From Xanthomonas floridensis (GTDB lineage Bacteria; Pseudomonadota; Gammaproteobacteria; Xanthomonadales; Xanthomonadaceae): 64,000 nucleotides of DNA. Shown piece after piece: positions 45,274 to 53,725 of the stretch (its first letter is position 1; every line of letters begins with the position of its first letter). Made by a program: the position numbers and the translations under genes. The notes beneath the pieces were generated by a model. The model saw only the letters and a program-made list of their open reading frames with translations, was not told the DNA's origin and searched no databases. Where the stretch lies: NCBI RefSeq assembly GCF_001642575.1, contig NZ_LXNG01000004.1, positions 86,158 through 150,157 on the forward strand, read 5' to 3'.

Positions 45274-45297
45274 GTGACTATAGTACGAAATGGTCAC
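45274..45297. promoter_or_regulatory. Operator-like palindrome between outer-membrane factor and tetR genes
   Basis: GTGACTAT-N9-TGGTCAC. The outer arms GTGAC/GTCAC are inverted. The same half-sites with the same 9-base spacing recur at 45964 before the pump operon, which points to binding by the regulator encoded between them. It lies 27 bases from the efflux-factor start and 38 bases before the tetR start. Confidence 0.75.
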
Positions 45298-45334
45298 TTT
45301 TGTAAGTCGACAGCGACGGCGCTAAGCTGTCGGC

Positions 45335-45952
45335 ATGAGCAAAGCATCCAGTTACCCGGTTTCAGGCCGTGGGCCGGCCGATCACGACGTGCGCGACCAG
45401 ATCGTGGCCGCGGCCACCGAGCATTTCAGCCGCTACGGCTACGAGAAGACCGCCGTGTCCGATCTGGCCAAGGCGATCGGCTTTTCCAAGGCCTACATCT
45501 ACAAGTTCTTCGAATCCAAGCAGGCCATCGGCGAGATGATCTGCACCCATTGCCTGCGCGAGATCGAGCAGGAGGTGCAGGCAGCCGTGGCCGAGGCGGA
45601 GCTGCCGGCAGAGAAGCTGCGGCGCATGTTCAAGGTGGTGATCGAGGCCAGCCTTCGGCTGTTTTCGCGTGAGCGCAAGCTGTACGAAATCGCCACTTCC
45701 GCGGCGGTGGAGCGCTGGCAGTCGGTGGTCGCTTACGAGGCGCGCCTGCAGAAACTGCTGCAGGACATCCTGCAGGAAGGGCGTGCCAGTGGCGACTTCG
45801 AGCGCAAGACGCCGCTGGACGAAGCCAGTGCTGCCATCTATCTGGTCATGCGCCCGTACATCAATCCATTGCTGCTGCAGCACAGCCTGGAACATGCCGA
45901 CGAAGTGCCTGCACTGTTGTCCGGGGTCGTGTTGCGGAGCCTCTCGCCGTAA
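45335..45952 (+). CDS. TetR-family transcriptional regulator of the efflux system
   Basis: 205-residue regulator with the usual N-terminal helix-turn-helix: A-A-T-E-H-F-S-R-Y-G-Y-E-K-T-A-V, then L-A-K-A-I-G-F-S-K-A-Y-I-Y-K-F-F-E-S-K. The C-terminal ligand domain is helical and unlike TetR or AcrR beyond the DNA-binding region. Its gene stands between the divergent outer-membrane factor and the adaptor/pump pair, and identical palindromes occur in both promoters, so it is very probably their local repressor. Effector unknown. Confidence 0.92.
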   Translation: MSKASSYPVSGRGPADHDVRDQIVAAATEHFSRYGYEKTAVSDLAKAIGFSKAYIYKFFESKQAIGEMICTHCLREIEQEVQAAVAEAELPAEKLRRMFKVVIEASLRLFSRERKLYEIATSAAVERWQSVVAYEARLQKLLQDILQEGRASGDFERKTPLDEASAAIYLVMRPYINPLLLQHSLEHADEVPALLSGVVLRSLSP

Positions 45953-45963
45953 AAAAGTTGGTG

Positions 45964-45987
45964 GTGACTATTGACCTTATTGGTCAC
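45964..45987 (+). promoter_or_regulatory. Operator-like palindrome before the adaptor/pump operon
   Basis: GTGACTAT-N9-TGGTCAC, the same half-sites and spacing as at 45274 although the nine centre bases differ. It begins 12 bases after the tetR stop codon and ends 44 bases before the adaptor start, a position expected for an operator over the promoter. Confidence 0.78.
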
Positions 45988-46031
45988 AAGTCCCAGGATG
46001 CGAGCCTTCACCAGATCGCTTCGGGATTCCC

Positions 46032-47180
46032 ATGCTTCGGCACCGTCTTGTTGTCAGCTCCGTCCTGTGTGTCCTGCCGCTGGCACTGAGTGCCTGCGGC
46101 GGGACGGCGCAGCCCGATCCCCGCACCGCCACGCCGCTGGTCCGGGTGGCCACGGTGGGCGACGCGAATGCGGCAGCGCGCAGTTTTTCCGGCACCGTCG
46201 CGGCCCGGGTCCAGAGCGATCTGGGTTTCCGGGTTGCCGGCAAGGTGTCCGAGCGGCTGGTCGATGCCGGCCAGCGGGTCAAGCGCGGCCAGGCGCTGCT
46301 GCGCATCGATCCGGTGGATCTGCAACTGGCCGCACGTGCGCAGCAAGATGCCGTGGCCGCTGCCCGCGCCCGCGCCCAGCAGACCGCCGACGATGAAGCC
46401 CGGTACCGCGATCTGCGCGGGACCGGCGCCATCTCGGCCTCGGCCTACGATCAGATCAAGGCGGCCGCCGATGCGGCCAGGGCGCAGCTGAGCGCCGCCC
46501 AGGCCCAGGCCGACGTGGCACGCAACGCCAACCGCTACACCGACCTGCTGGCCGATGCCGATGGCGTGGTGATGGAAACGCTGGTCGAGCCGGGCCAGGT
46601 GGTGGCGGCGGGGCAGCCGGTGGTGCGGCTGGCGCATGCCGGCCGCCGCGAAGCGGTGATCCAGCTGCCGGAAACGCTGCGCCCGCAGGTCGGCTCGGTG
46701 GCCCAGGCCACGCTGTTCGGCGACGCGTCCGTGACCGCCCCGGCCACGCTGCGCCAGTTGTCCGACAGCGCCGACCGGCTCACCCGCACCTTCGAGGCGC
46801 GCTACGTGCTCGATGGCGCGCTGGCGCAGGCGCCGCTGGGCACCACGGTCAGCATCCGCATCCCCGATGGCAGCGCCGCCGACACGCAGGCCGGGCTGCA
46901 GGTGCCGCTGGCCGCGGTGTCCGACGCGGGCAAGGGCCCGGGCGTCTGGGTGATCTCCGGCACGCCGGCCAAGGTGAGCTGGCGGCCGGTAAGGGTGCTG
47001 GGCCTGGACGATGACCACGCCAATGTGGCCGGCACGCTGGCACGTGGCGAGCGTGTCGTGGCGCTGGGCGCGCATCTGTTGCGCGAAGGCGAGCAGGTGC
47101 GCATCGCCGGCGGCACCGTTGCCGGCGCCAACGCAACCAAGGCGTCCAAGACCGCCACGGCGGCAGGAGCGCAGCCGTGA
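46032..47180 (+). CDS. RND efflux periplasmic adaptor (membrane fusion protein)
   Basis: 382-residue lipoprotein adaptor. Lipobox L-S-A-C with Cys22. The HlyD-type body shows F-S-G-T-V-A-A-R-V-Q-S-D-L-G-F-R-V-A-G-K-V (barrel-sandwich half), D-A-G-Q-R-V-K-R-G-Q-A-L-L, an Ala/Gln/Arg coiled-coil hairpin around residues 100-165, and V-V-A-A-G-Q-P-V-V-R-L-A (second half), followed by a beta-barrel domain. It would bridge pump and outer-membrane channel. The pump's GTG overlaps its TGA, so they are co-translated. Confidence 0.92.
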   Translation: MLRHRLVVSSVLCVLPLALSACGGTAQPDPRTATPLVRVATVGDANAAARSFSGTVAARVQSDLGFRVAGKVSERLVDAGQRVKRGQALLRIDPVDLQLAARAQQDAVAAARARAQQTADDEARYRDLRGTGAISASAYDQIKAAADAARAQLSAAQAQADVARNANRYTDLLADADGVVMETLVEPGQVVAAGQPVVRLAHAGRREAVIQLPETLRPQVGSVAQATLFGDASVTAPATLRQLSDSADRLTRTFEARYVLDGALAQAPLGTTVSIRIPDGSAADTQAGLQVPLAAVSDAGKGPGVWVISGTPAKVSWRPVRVLGLDDDHANVAGTLARGERVVALGAHLLREGEQVRIAGGTVAGANATKASKTATAAGAQP

Positions 47181-50100
47181 GCGAGGGCCGCTTCAATCTC
47201 TCCGCGCTTGCGGTACGCGAGCGCTCGATCACGCTGTTCCTGATCCTGCTGATTTCGCTGGCCGGCCTGGTCGCCTTCCTCAAGCTTGGTCGTGCGGAAG
47301 ACCCGGCATTCACGGTCAAGGTAATGACCATCATCACCGCCTGGCCCGGCGCCACGCCGCAGGAAATGCAGGACCAGGTGGCCGAGAAGCTCGAAAAGCG
47401 CATGCAGGAACTGCGCTGGTACGACCGCACCGAAACCTACACGCGGCCCGGCCTGGCGTTCACCACATTGACCTTGCTGGACAGTACGCCGCCCAGCCAG
47501 GTGCAGGAGCAGTTCTACCAGGCGCGCAAGAAAGCCGGCGATGAAGTGGGCAATCTGCCGGCCGGGGTGATCGGGCCGATGATCAACGACGAGTACGCCG
47601 ACGTCACCTTCGCGCTGTTCGCACTGAAGGCCAAGGGTGAGCCGCAGCGGTTGCTGGCGCGCGATGCGGAAACCCTGCGTCAGCGCATCCTGCACGTGCC
47701 GGGCGTCAAGAAGGTCAACATCATCGGCGAGCAGCCCGAGCGCATCTTTGTCGAGTTCTCGCACGAGCGTCTGGCCACGCTGGGCGTCAGCCCGCAGGAG
47801 GTGTTTGCCGCGCTCAACACCCAGAATGCGTTGAACGCCGCCGGCTCGGTGGAAACGCGCGGCCCGCAGGTGTTCATCCGCCTGGATGGCGCATTGGACA
47901 ACCTGCAGAAGATCCGCGACACCCCGTTGGTGGTGCAAGGCCGCACGCTGAAGTTGTCGGATATCGCCACGGTCAAGCGCGGCTACGAAGATCCGTCCAC
48001 CTTCATCATTCGCAGTGGTGGGCAGCAGGCATTGCTGCTCGGCATCATCATGCGCGACGGCTGGAACGGGCTGGATCTGGGCAAAGCGCTGGACAGCGAA
48101 GTAGGCGCGATCAACGCCGAGCTGCCGCTGGGCATGACCCTGAGCAAGGTCACCGACCAGGCGGTCAACATCGACGCGTCGGTCGGCGAGTTCATGACCA
48201 AGTTCTTCGTCGCGCTGCTGGTGGTGATGCTGGTGTGCTTCGTCAGCATGGGCTGGCGCGTGGGCATCGTGGTGGCGGCCGCAGTGCCGCTGACGCTGGC
48301 GGCGGTGTTCGTGGTGATGCTGGCCACCGGCAAGAACTTCGACCGCATCACGCTGGGGTCGTTGATCCTGGCGCTGGGCTTATTGGTAGACGACGCCATC
48401 ATCGCGATCGAAATGATGGTGGTGAAGATGGAGGAGGGCTATAGCCGCGTCGCCGCCTCGGCGTATGCGTGGAGCCATACTGCCGCGCCGATGTTGTCCG
48501 GTACGCTGGTGACCGCGGTCGGCTTCATGCCGAATGGATTTGCCGCTTCCACCGCTGGCGAATACACCAGCAACATGTTCTGGATCGTGGGCATCGCGTT
48601 GATTGTGTCGTGGGTGGTGGCGGTGGTGTTCACGCCCTACCTCGGCGTGAAGATGCTCCCCGAGATGAAGAAGATCGAAGGCGGCCACGCCGCGATGTAC
48701 AACACGCCGCGCTACAACCGCTTCCGCGCTGTGCTGGCACGTATTGTCGCACGCAAGTGGCTGGTCGCAGGTTCCGTGGTGGGGCTGTTCGTGCTGGCGA
48801 TCGTCGGCATGGGCATCGTCAAGAAGCAGTTCTTCCCGATCTCCGATCGCCCCGAGGTATTGGTCGAAGTGCAGCTGCCGTACGGCACCTCGATCAACCA
48901 GACCAGCGCTGCCACCGCCAAAGTGGAGGCGTGGCTGGCCAAGCAGGATGAAGCGAAGATCGTCACCGCCTATATCGGGCAGGGCGCGCCGCGCTTCTTT
49001 CTGGCGATGGGCCCGGAACTGCCGGACCCGTCCTTTGCCAAGATCGTGATCCGCACCGATGACCAAAAGCAACGCGATGCGTTGAAGCTGCGCCTGCGTC
49101 AGGCCGTTGCCGAAGGGCTGGCACCGGAAGCGCGGGTGCGTGTGACCCAACTCACCTTCGGTCCGTACTCGCAATTTCCGGTGGCCTACCGGGTGAGCGG
49201 TGCCGATCCGCAGGTGGTGCGTGGCATCGCTGCGCAGGTCAAGCAGGTCATGCAGGACAGCCCGATGCTGCGCACCGTCAACACGGACTGGGGCGTGCGC
49301 ACGCCCACGCTGCATTTCAGTCTGGACCAGGACCGTCTGCAGGCGGTGGGGCTGAGCTCCACCGCGGTGGCCCAGCAGTTGCAGTTCCTGCTCAGCGGTG
49401 TGCCGATCACGCTGGTGCGCGAGGATATCCGCAGCGTGCAGGTGGTGGCCCGCTCGGCCGGCGACACGCGCTTTGACCCGGCACGTATTGCCGACTTCAC
49501 CCTGGCTGGCGCCAACGGCCAACGCGTGCCGCTGTCGCAGGTGGGCAAGGTGGATGTGCGCATGGAAGAGCCGATCATGCGCCGCCGCGACCGCGTGCCG
49601 ACGATCACTGTCGGCGGCGATGTCGATGATCAACTGCAGCCGCCGGACGTTTCGGCCGCGATCACCAAGCAGTTGCAGCCGATCATCGATACATTGCCCC
49701 GTGGCTACCGCATCGTCGAGGCCGGTTCCATCGAAGAATCCGGCAAGGCCACTGCTGCAATGTTGCCGCTGTTTCCGATCATGCTGGCCGCCACCTTGCT
49801 GATCATCATTCTGCAGGTGCGTTCGATTTCGGCGATGGTGATGGTGTTTCTGACCAGCCCGCTCGGCTTGATCGGTGTGGTGCCAACCTTGATCGTGTTC
49901 CAGCAACCGTTCGGCATCAACGCGCTGGTGGGGTTGATTGCGCTGTCGGGCATCCTGATGCGCAACACGCTGATCCTGATCGGGCAGATCCATCACAACG
50001 AAGCCGAAGGGCTGGACCCGTTCCATGCGCTGGTGGAAGCCACCGTACAACGTGCGCGCCCGGTGATCCTGACCGCACTGGCGGCGATCCTGGCCTTCAT

Positions 50101-50266
50101 CCCGCTGACCCACTCGGTGTTCTGGGGAACGCTGGCGTACACGCTGATCGGCGGCACCCTGGCCGGCACCGTGTTGACCCTGGTGTTCCTGCCGGCCATG
50201 TATTCGATCTGGTTCAAGATCCGGCCCGGTACCGGCAGCGATCCGGCGGCTGCGCAGCACGCCTGA
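47177..50266 (+). CDS. RND efflux pump (inner-membrane transporter)
   Basis: 1029-residue proton-driven RND transporter of the AcrB/MexB superfamily. GTG start overlaps the adaptor stop (GTGA). It has the N-terminal helix, two large periplasmic loops and duplicated helix bundles. The proton-relay pair is intact: Asp405-Asp406 in L-L-V-D-D-A-I-I-A-I-E-M-M. F-P-I-S-D-R-P-E-V-L-V-E-V-Q and I-A-L-S-G-I-L-M-R-N-T are further family blocks. The A-W-P-G-A-T-P-Q-E-M-Q and T-R-P-G-L-A-F-T-T-L-T-L composition groups it with VexF/AcrB-like pumps outside the classical MexB lineage. Substrate range unknown. Confidence 0.93.
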   Translation: MSEGRFNLSALAVRERSITLFLILLISLAGLVAFLKLGRAEDPAFTVKVMTIITAWPGATPQEMQDQVAEKLEKRMQELRWYDRTETYTRPGLAFTTLTLLDSTPPSQVQEQFYQARKKAGDEVGNLPAGVIGPMINDEYADVTFALFALKAKGEPQRLLARDAETLRQRILHVPGVKKVNIIGEQPERIFVEFSHERLATLGVSPQEVFAALNTQNALNAAGSVETRGPQVFIRLDGALDNLQKIRDTPLVVQGRTLKLSDIATVKRGYEDPSTFIIRSGGQQALLLGIIMRDGWNGLDLGKALDSEVGAINAELPLGMTLSKVTDQAVNIDASVGEFMTKFFVALLVVMLVCFVSMGWRVGIVVAAAVPLTLAAVFVVMLATGKNFDRITLGSLILALGLLVDDAIIAIEMMVVKMEEGYSRVAASAYAWSHTAAPMLSGTLVTAVGFMPNGFAASTAGEYTSNMFWIVGIALIVSWVVAVVFTPYLGVKMLPEMKKIEGGHAAMYNTPRYNRFRAVLARIVARKWLVAGSVVGLFVLAIVGMGIVKKQFFPISDRPEVLVEVQLPYGTSINQTSAATAKVEAWLAKQDEAKIVTAYIGQGAPRFFLAMGPELPDPSFAKIVIRTDDQKQRDALKLRLRQAVAEGLAPEARVRVTQLTFGPYSQFPVAYRVSGADPQVVRGIAAQVKQVMQDSPMLRTVNTDWGVRTPTLHFSLDQDRLQAVGLSSTAVAQQLQFLLSGVPITLVREDIRSVQVVARSAGDTRFDPARIADFTLAGANGQRVPLSQVGKVDVRMEEPIMRRRDRVPTITVGGDVDDQLQPPDVSAAITKQLQPIIDTLPRGYRIVEAGSIEESGKATAAMLPLFPIMLAATLLIIILQVRSISAMVMVFLTSPLGLIGVVPTLIVFQQPFGINALVGLIALSGILMRNTLILIGQIHHNEAEGLDPFHALVEATVQRARPVILTALAAILAFIPLTHSVFWGTLAYTLIGGTLAGTVLTLVFLPAMYSIWFKIRPGTGSDPAAAQHA

Positions 50267-50392
50267 GGCAGCGGCAACGGTGGCCACACCGCCGTTGCCG
50301 CCAGCTGTGGCACGCGTTCGTTGATTGCCTTTCCGCGCGCAGCCGGCGGCTGCGCATCTGATCGTCTTCTCCTCTCTTTTGAAGGGCTCCCC

Positions 50393-51199
50393 ATGCAACA
50401 GCAAACTGTTGTGCTGATCACCGGTGTGTCGTCCGGCATTGGCCGCGTTGCCGCAGAGCGCTTTGTCCAGCGCGGCTGCAGTGTCTACGGCACCGTGCGC
50501 AACCTCGTCAGCGCCACACCGTTGGCGAATGTGGAACTGGTGGAAATGGATCTCCGCGATGCGGCGTCGGTGCAGCGCGCCGTCGAAGGCATCATCGCCC
50601 GGGCGGGCCGCATCGATGTGCTGGTCAACAACGCAGGCACCAATCTGGTGGGTGCAGTGGAAGAAACCAGCACCGACGAAGCGGCGACGCTCTTCGATAC
50701 CAACGTGCTGGGCATCCTGCGCACGGTGCAGGCGGTGGCGCCGCAGATGCGCGCGCGCCGGCAGGGGCGCATCGTCAACATCAGCTCGGTCTTGGGATTC
50801 CTGCCGGCGCCCTACATGGGGGTGTACGCCGCCTCCAAGCATGCGGTGGAGGGATTGTCGGAAACGCTGGACCACGAGCTGCGCCAGTTCGGTGTGCGTG
50901 TCACCCTGGTGGAGCCCTCGTACACCAGGACCAGCCTGGGCAGCAATTCGCCGGCGGCGCAGGTTCCCATTGCCGATTACGACCGCGAACGCGGTGTGGT
51001 GGTCGGCGCGGTCACCAGGCAGATCCAGGCCGCACCGGACCCCGCTGGCGTCGCCACGACCGTGGTGGATGCGGCACTGGGGCCATGGCGCATGCGGCGT
51101 ACGCCCGCCGGCCAGGCAGCGTTGCTGAGCAAGCTGCGCCGTTTCATGCCGGCAAGCGCCGTGGATGGCAGCCTGCGCAAGCAGCTTGGCTTGAAGTGA
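50393..51199 (+). CDS. Short-chain dehydrogenase/oxidoreductase
   Basis: 268-residue classical SDR; ATG 50393 has GAAGGG upstream. Cofactor loop I-T-G-V-S-S-G-I-G-R, V-N-N-A-G-T, catalytic I-S-S-V and Y-A-A-S-K-H. The arginine in T-V-R-N suggests NADP(H). Its start is 127 bases after the pump stop and it could read on from that operon, but no reaction can be inferred. Confidence 0.88.
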   Translation: MQQQTVVLITGVSSGIGRVAAERFVQRGCSVYGTVRNLVSATPLANVELVEMDLRDAASVQRAVEGIIARAGRIDVLVNNAGTNLVGAVEETSTDEAATLFDTNVLGILRTVQAVAPQMRARRQGRIVNISSVLGFLPAPYMGVYAASKHAVEGLSETLDHELRQFGVRVTLVEPSYTRTSLGSNSPAAQVPIADYDRERGVVVGAVTRQIQAAPDPAGVATTVVDAALGPWRMRRTPAGQAALLSKLRRFMPASAVDGSLRKQLGLK

Positions 51200-51396
51200 G
51201 TTGCAACGCAGCGAGCGACATCAAGGGTGGCGGTCGTGATGGATGGCAGCCGACAAGGCAACGGCGTGCGTGCGCAGCGGGCCACGCGATGGGCCAGCCG
51301 CTGTGATGCGGCGCAGCTCGCCGCAGCTGCAATGCAGTGCTGCACCCAGACGACACGCACGTGTGGGTGCAGCACGGATCTTCTGCGAAGGACGGC

Positions 51397-52152
51397 TCAG
51401 ACCTGGTCGGTCGGCAGCACGAAGACTTCGGCGAGGTTGACGTTGCCTGGCGCCTGCGCTGCAAACAGGATGGTGTCGGCGATGTCCATCGGGTCCAGCA
51501 TCTGCACCATGCCGGCATAGCCAGCCATCATGGCCTGGTATTCGGCGCTGGTGGTCTGCGCAGGCAGTTCGGTGGCTGTGGCGCCAGGCTGGATGCTGGT
51601 GACGCGAATGTTGTGCTTCTTGCCGACTTCCATGCGCAACCCTTCGGTGAAGGCGCTCACCGCGAACTTGCTGGCCGAGTAGACTGCAAAGCCCTGGCCG
51701 AAGACCTTGCGGCCGGCGATCGAAGACGTGTTGAAGATATGGCCCGAATGCTGCGCGATCATCTGCGGCAAGACCGCCGCAGTGACATTCAGTACGCCTT
51801 TGACGTTGACGTCGATCATCTGCTCCCACTCGTCGGTATGGAAATCGTCGAGATTGGACAGCGGCATGACGCCTGCGTTGTTGACCAGCACATCGATCGA
51901 GCCGCTGGTGGCCAGCAGCTGCTGCACGGCGCGGTTGACCGACTGCTTGTCTGTGACGTCCATTTCCAGCACCACTGCCTTGCCACCGGCCTGCTCGATC
52001 TCGGTCTTCAATGTTTCCAGGCGGCCGGTGCGGCGCGCGGCAATGCCAACGGTCATCCCGGCCCCGGCAAGCCGCCTGGCCGTGGCGCCACCGATGCCGC
52101 TGGAAGCGCCGGTGATCAGGGCTACTTTTTCGTGAAGGTCAGTCATCGACAT
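51397..52152 (-). CDS. NADP-dependent short-chain dehydrogenase (YdfG-like)
   Basis: 251-residue SDR with [19 protein letters not shown] (two arginines after strand 2, NADP(H)), [17 protein letters not shown] and Y-S-A-S-K-F-A-V. The D-F-H-T-D-E-W segment and [13 protein letters not shown] resemble the YdfG/serine-dehydrogenase-like group. It is transcribed divergently from an HxlR regulator, with a dyad in between; the regulator probably controls it. Substrate not known. Confidence 0.9.
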   Translation of the reverse strand: MSMTDLHEKVALITGASSGIGGATARRLAGAGMTVGIAARRTGRLETLKTEIEQAGGKAVVLEMDVTDKQSVNRAVQQLLATSGSIDVLVNNAGVMPLSNLDDFHTDEWEQMIDVNVKGVLNVTAAVLPQMIAQHSGHIFNTSSIAGRKVFGQGFAVYSASKFAVSAFTEGLRMEVGKKHNIRVTSIQPGATATELPAQTTSAEYQAMMAGYAGMVQMLDPMDIADTILFAAQAPGNVNLAEVFVLPTDQV

Positions 52153-52248
52153 GGGGAGACTCGCTGAAAGTGTTGGCGGAGGGCCTGCGGCGGCGATCGG
52201 CCGTCAAGCCGGGGAGTGGTGCCCACGAGATGATATCCATCCTATACT

Positions 52249-52278
52249 TAGTTTCAATTACGCACCTTGTGGTAACTA
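52249..52278. promoter_or_regulatory. Candidate HxlR operator
   Basis: Imperfect inverted repeat TAGTTTC-N16-GTAACTA in the short AT-richer gap between the SDR and HxlR genes, ending three bases before the hxlR-type start. Six of seven positions of the arms match. Position and sequence suit a divergent autoregulated operator. Confidence 0.5.
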
Positions 52279-52281
52279 GAT

Positions 52282-52704
52282 ATGGCAGAGGAAACCTCTC
52301 CCCAGTGCAGCCTCACGCGCGTTGCAGACATCAGGACGGTGCTGGAGCCGATCGCCAACAAGTGGTCGATCATGATCATGACCGTGCTGTGCAATGGCCC
52401 GACCCGATTCAACGCCATCAAGCGGCAACTCGATGGCGTCACGCATAAGTCGCTGACCGAGGCGCTGCGGCGGCTAGAGCGCGTCGGGTTGATCAGCAGG
52501 GAAGTCATCTCCTCCTCGCCGGTGGCGGTGCAATACCGCCGCACCGCGTTGGGCGAGACACTTGAGGCGCCGCTGCTGGCGCTGCTGCACTGGTGCCAGG
52601 ATCATGCCGATGAGGTGATCGCGGCCGAGCGGCGCATGGACGAGGCGGAGGTGTCCACACCGTCGGCATCAGCGACGGTGACTGTGTCTGTACAGGCCGG
52701 CTGA
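52282..52704 (+). CDS. HxlR-family transcriptional regulator
   Basis: 140-residue winged-helix regulator of the HxlR/YodB/QorR type. It shows the family core: I-A-N-K-W-S-I-M-I-M-T-V-L, G-P-T-R-F-N-A-I-K-R-Q-L, K-S-L-T-E-A-L-R-R-L-E-R-V-G-L-I-S-R and a wing V-A-V-Q-Y-R-R-T-A-L-G. Cys9 and Cys37 are in the N-terminal half, and Cys at about 110 (H-W-C-Q-D); several relatives sense quinones or aldehydes through a cysteine near the N-terminus. It faces the SDR gene divergently. A Ser/Thr/Val-rich tail is atypical. Confidence 0.9.
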   Translation: MAEETSPQCSLTRVADIRTVLEPIANKWSIMIMTVLCNGPTRFNAIKRQLDGVTHKSLTEALRRLERVGLISREVISSSPVAVQYRRTALGETLEAPLLALLHWCQDHADEVIAAERRMDEAEVSTPSASATVTVSVQAG

Positions 52705-53082
52705 GCGTTGCAGCGCCGTTGCGGATAAAGGCACGTCCGTCCACCCGCTGATGTCGTCGCGTCCAGGTGCGTGCCTGGCGTATGGCCAGGCGATCGTGCG
52801 CCGCCAGGTACGCAGAGCGATCGGCAGGTGCAGGTTGAGACGCCCAAGGCGTCGACCATCTGGCACAAGGACGCCCGCCTTTGCGCCTGAAGCGCCGCGT
52901 TCGACCGTGTGGCGCAGATGCCGCAGCACTCCCTGGCTCTGGGCGCGCATGGCGTTGCAAGGTGGCCTGACTTGCGTGCAGGCGTGAGGCAGCGCGGCTG
53001 TGTCCGGGCCGCCGCACCGACGATTCACCCACAGCCGGCCGGTGGCCTCACAATAGGCGGCCAGTTCCGGAACCAAGTCGCC
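52705..53082. other. Gap between HxlR gene and DUF6172 gene
   Basis: 378 bases; no gene, repeat or terminator stood out. Confidence 0.45.
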
Positions 53083-53415
53083 ATGCGCAAGACCTACCAG
53101 CTCAACCTCGAAGGCAAGAACCGCGATCGCCTGCTGGAAGCCAGCAAGCACGATATCCGCAAGTACATCCGCCGCGAGCGCCGCAAGGACCTGCCGGAAG
53201 GGGCCGATTACTGGGATTTCGACATGCGCTTCGGCGTGGACGAGGCCAGCGCGCAGCCGCTGCCGCCGGCAGAGCTGATCCGCTCGATCAATGCACTCAC
53301 CGGCGACGGTGGCGACCAGTTCTTCGTGGAAATCCTGCGCAAGCCCGCCAAGCGCACCCCGCGTGCCGATGGCGAGGCGCTGGCCGGCGGCGAGCTGGAT
53401 TTCGAGCAGGACTGA
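53083..53415 (+). CDS. DUF6172-like small protein
   Basis: 110-residue protein. It opens M-R-K-T-Y-Q-L-N-L-E-G-K-N and has the conserved basic then aromatic stretch D-I-R-K-Y-I-R-R-E-R-R-K-D-L-P followed by Y-W-D-F-D-M-R-F-G-V, and F-F-V-E-I-L-R-K-P near the end. I associate this with DUF6172 from memory of the pattern. Highly charged, probably cytoplasmic; function unknown. The next gene is convergent. Confidence 0.7.
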   Translation: MRKTYQLNLEGKNRDRLLEASKHDIRKYIRRERRKDLPEGADYWDFDMRFGVDEASAQPLPPAELIRSINALTGDGGDQFFVEILRKPAKRTPRADGEALAGGELDFEQD

Positions 53416-53725
53416 ACGCAATTTTCAGATGATCCAATGACGGGATGACTGCGCCGCCGTCAGGCAGCGCAGCCGGTGCCCGAATCGGCCATCCCCTGCA
53501 CGCACCCTTGCCTCTGCGCGCCGTGCGCAGCTGCCTGGTCACTGTTCTCAAGGTCCTGCCCGCCATTCCCGGCACACCTCGCGCAGGGCGGTGCTTGCGA
53601 CCGTGGCGCGTGGTGCGGCGAGCCAACGCTGCGCACCCGCTGTGCGGTCACCAGGTCTGGTGACCGCACGCCACTGTCGATTTGAACAACGCCATCCGCA
53701 ACACGATCTGCCGCGCTGCCGCGCG
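53416..53725. other. Gap between convergent genes with perfect palindrome
   Basis: 310 bases. GTGCGGTCACCAG (53642-53654) and CTGGTGACCGCAC (53657-53669) are 13-bp perfect inverted arms separated by GT. It may fold as a terminator for the helicase gene ending at 53726 (minus strand), though no T-run follows. Confidence 0.6.
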
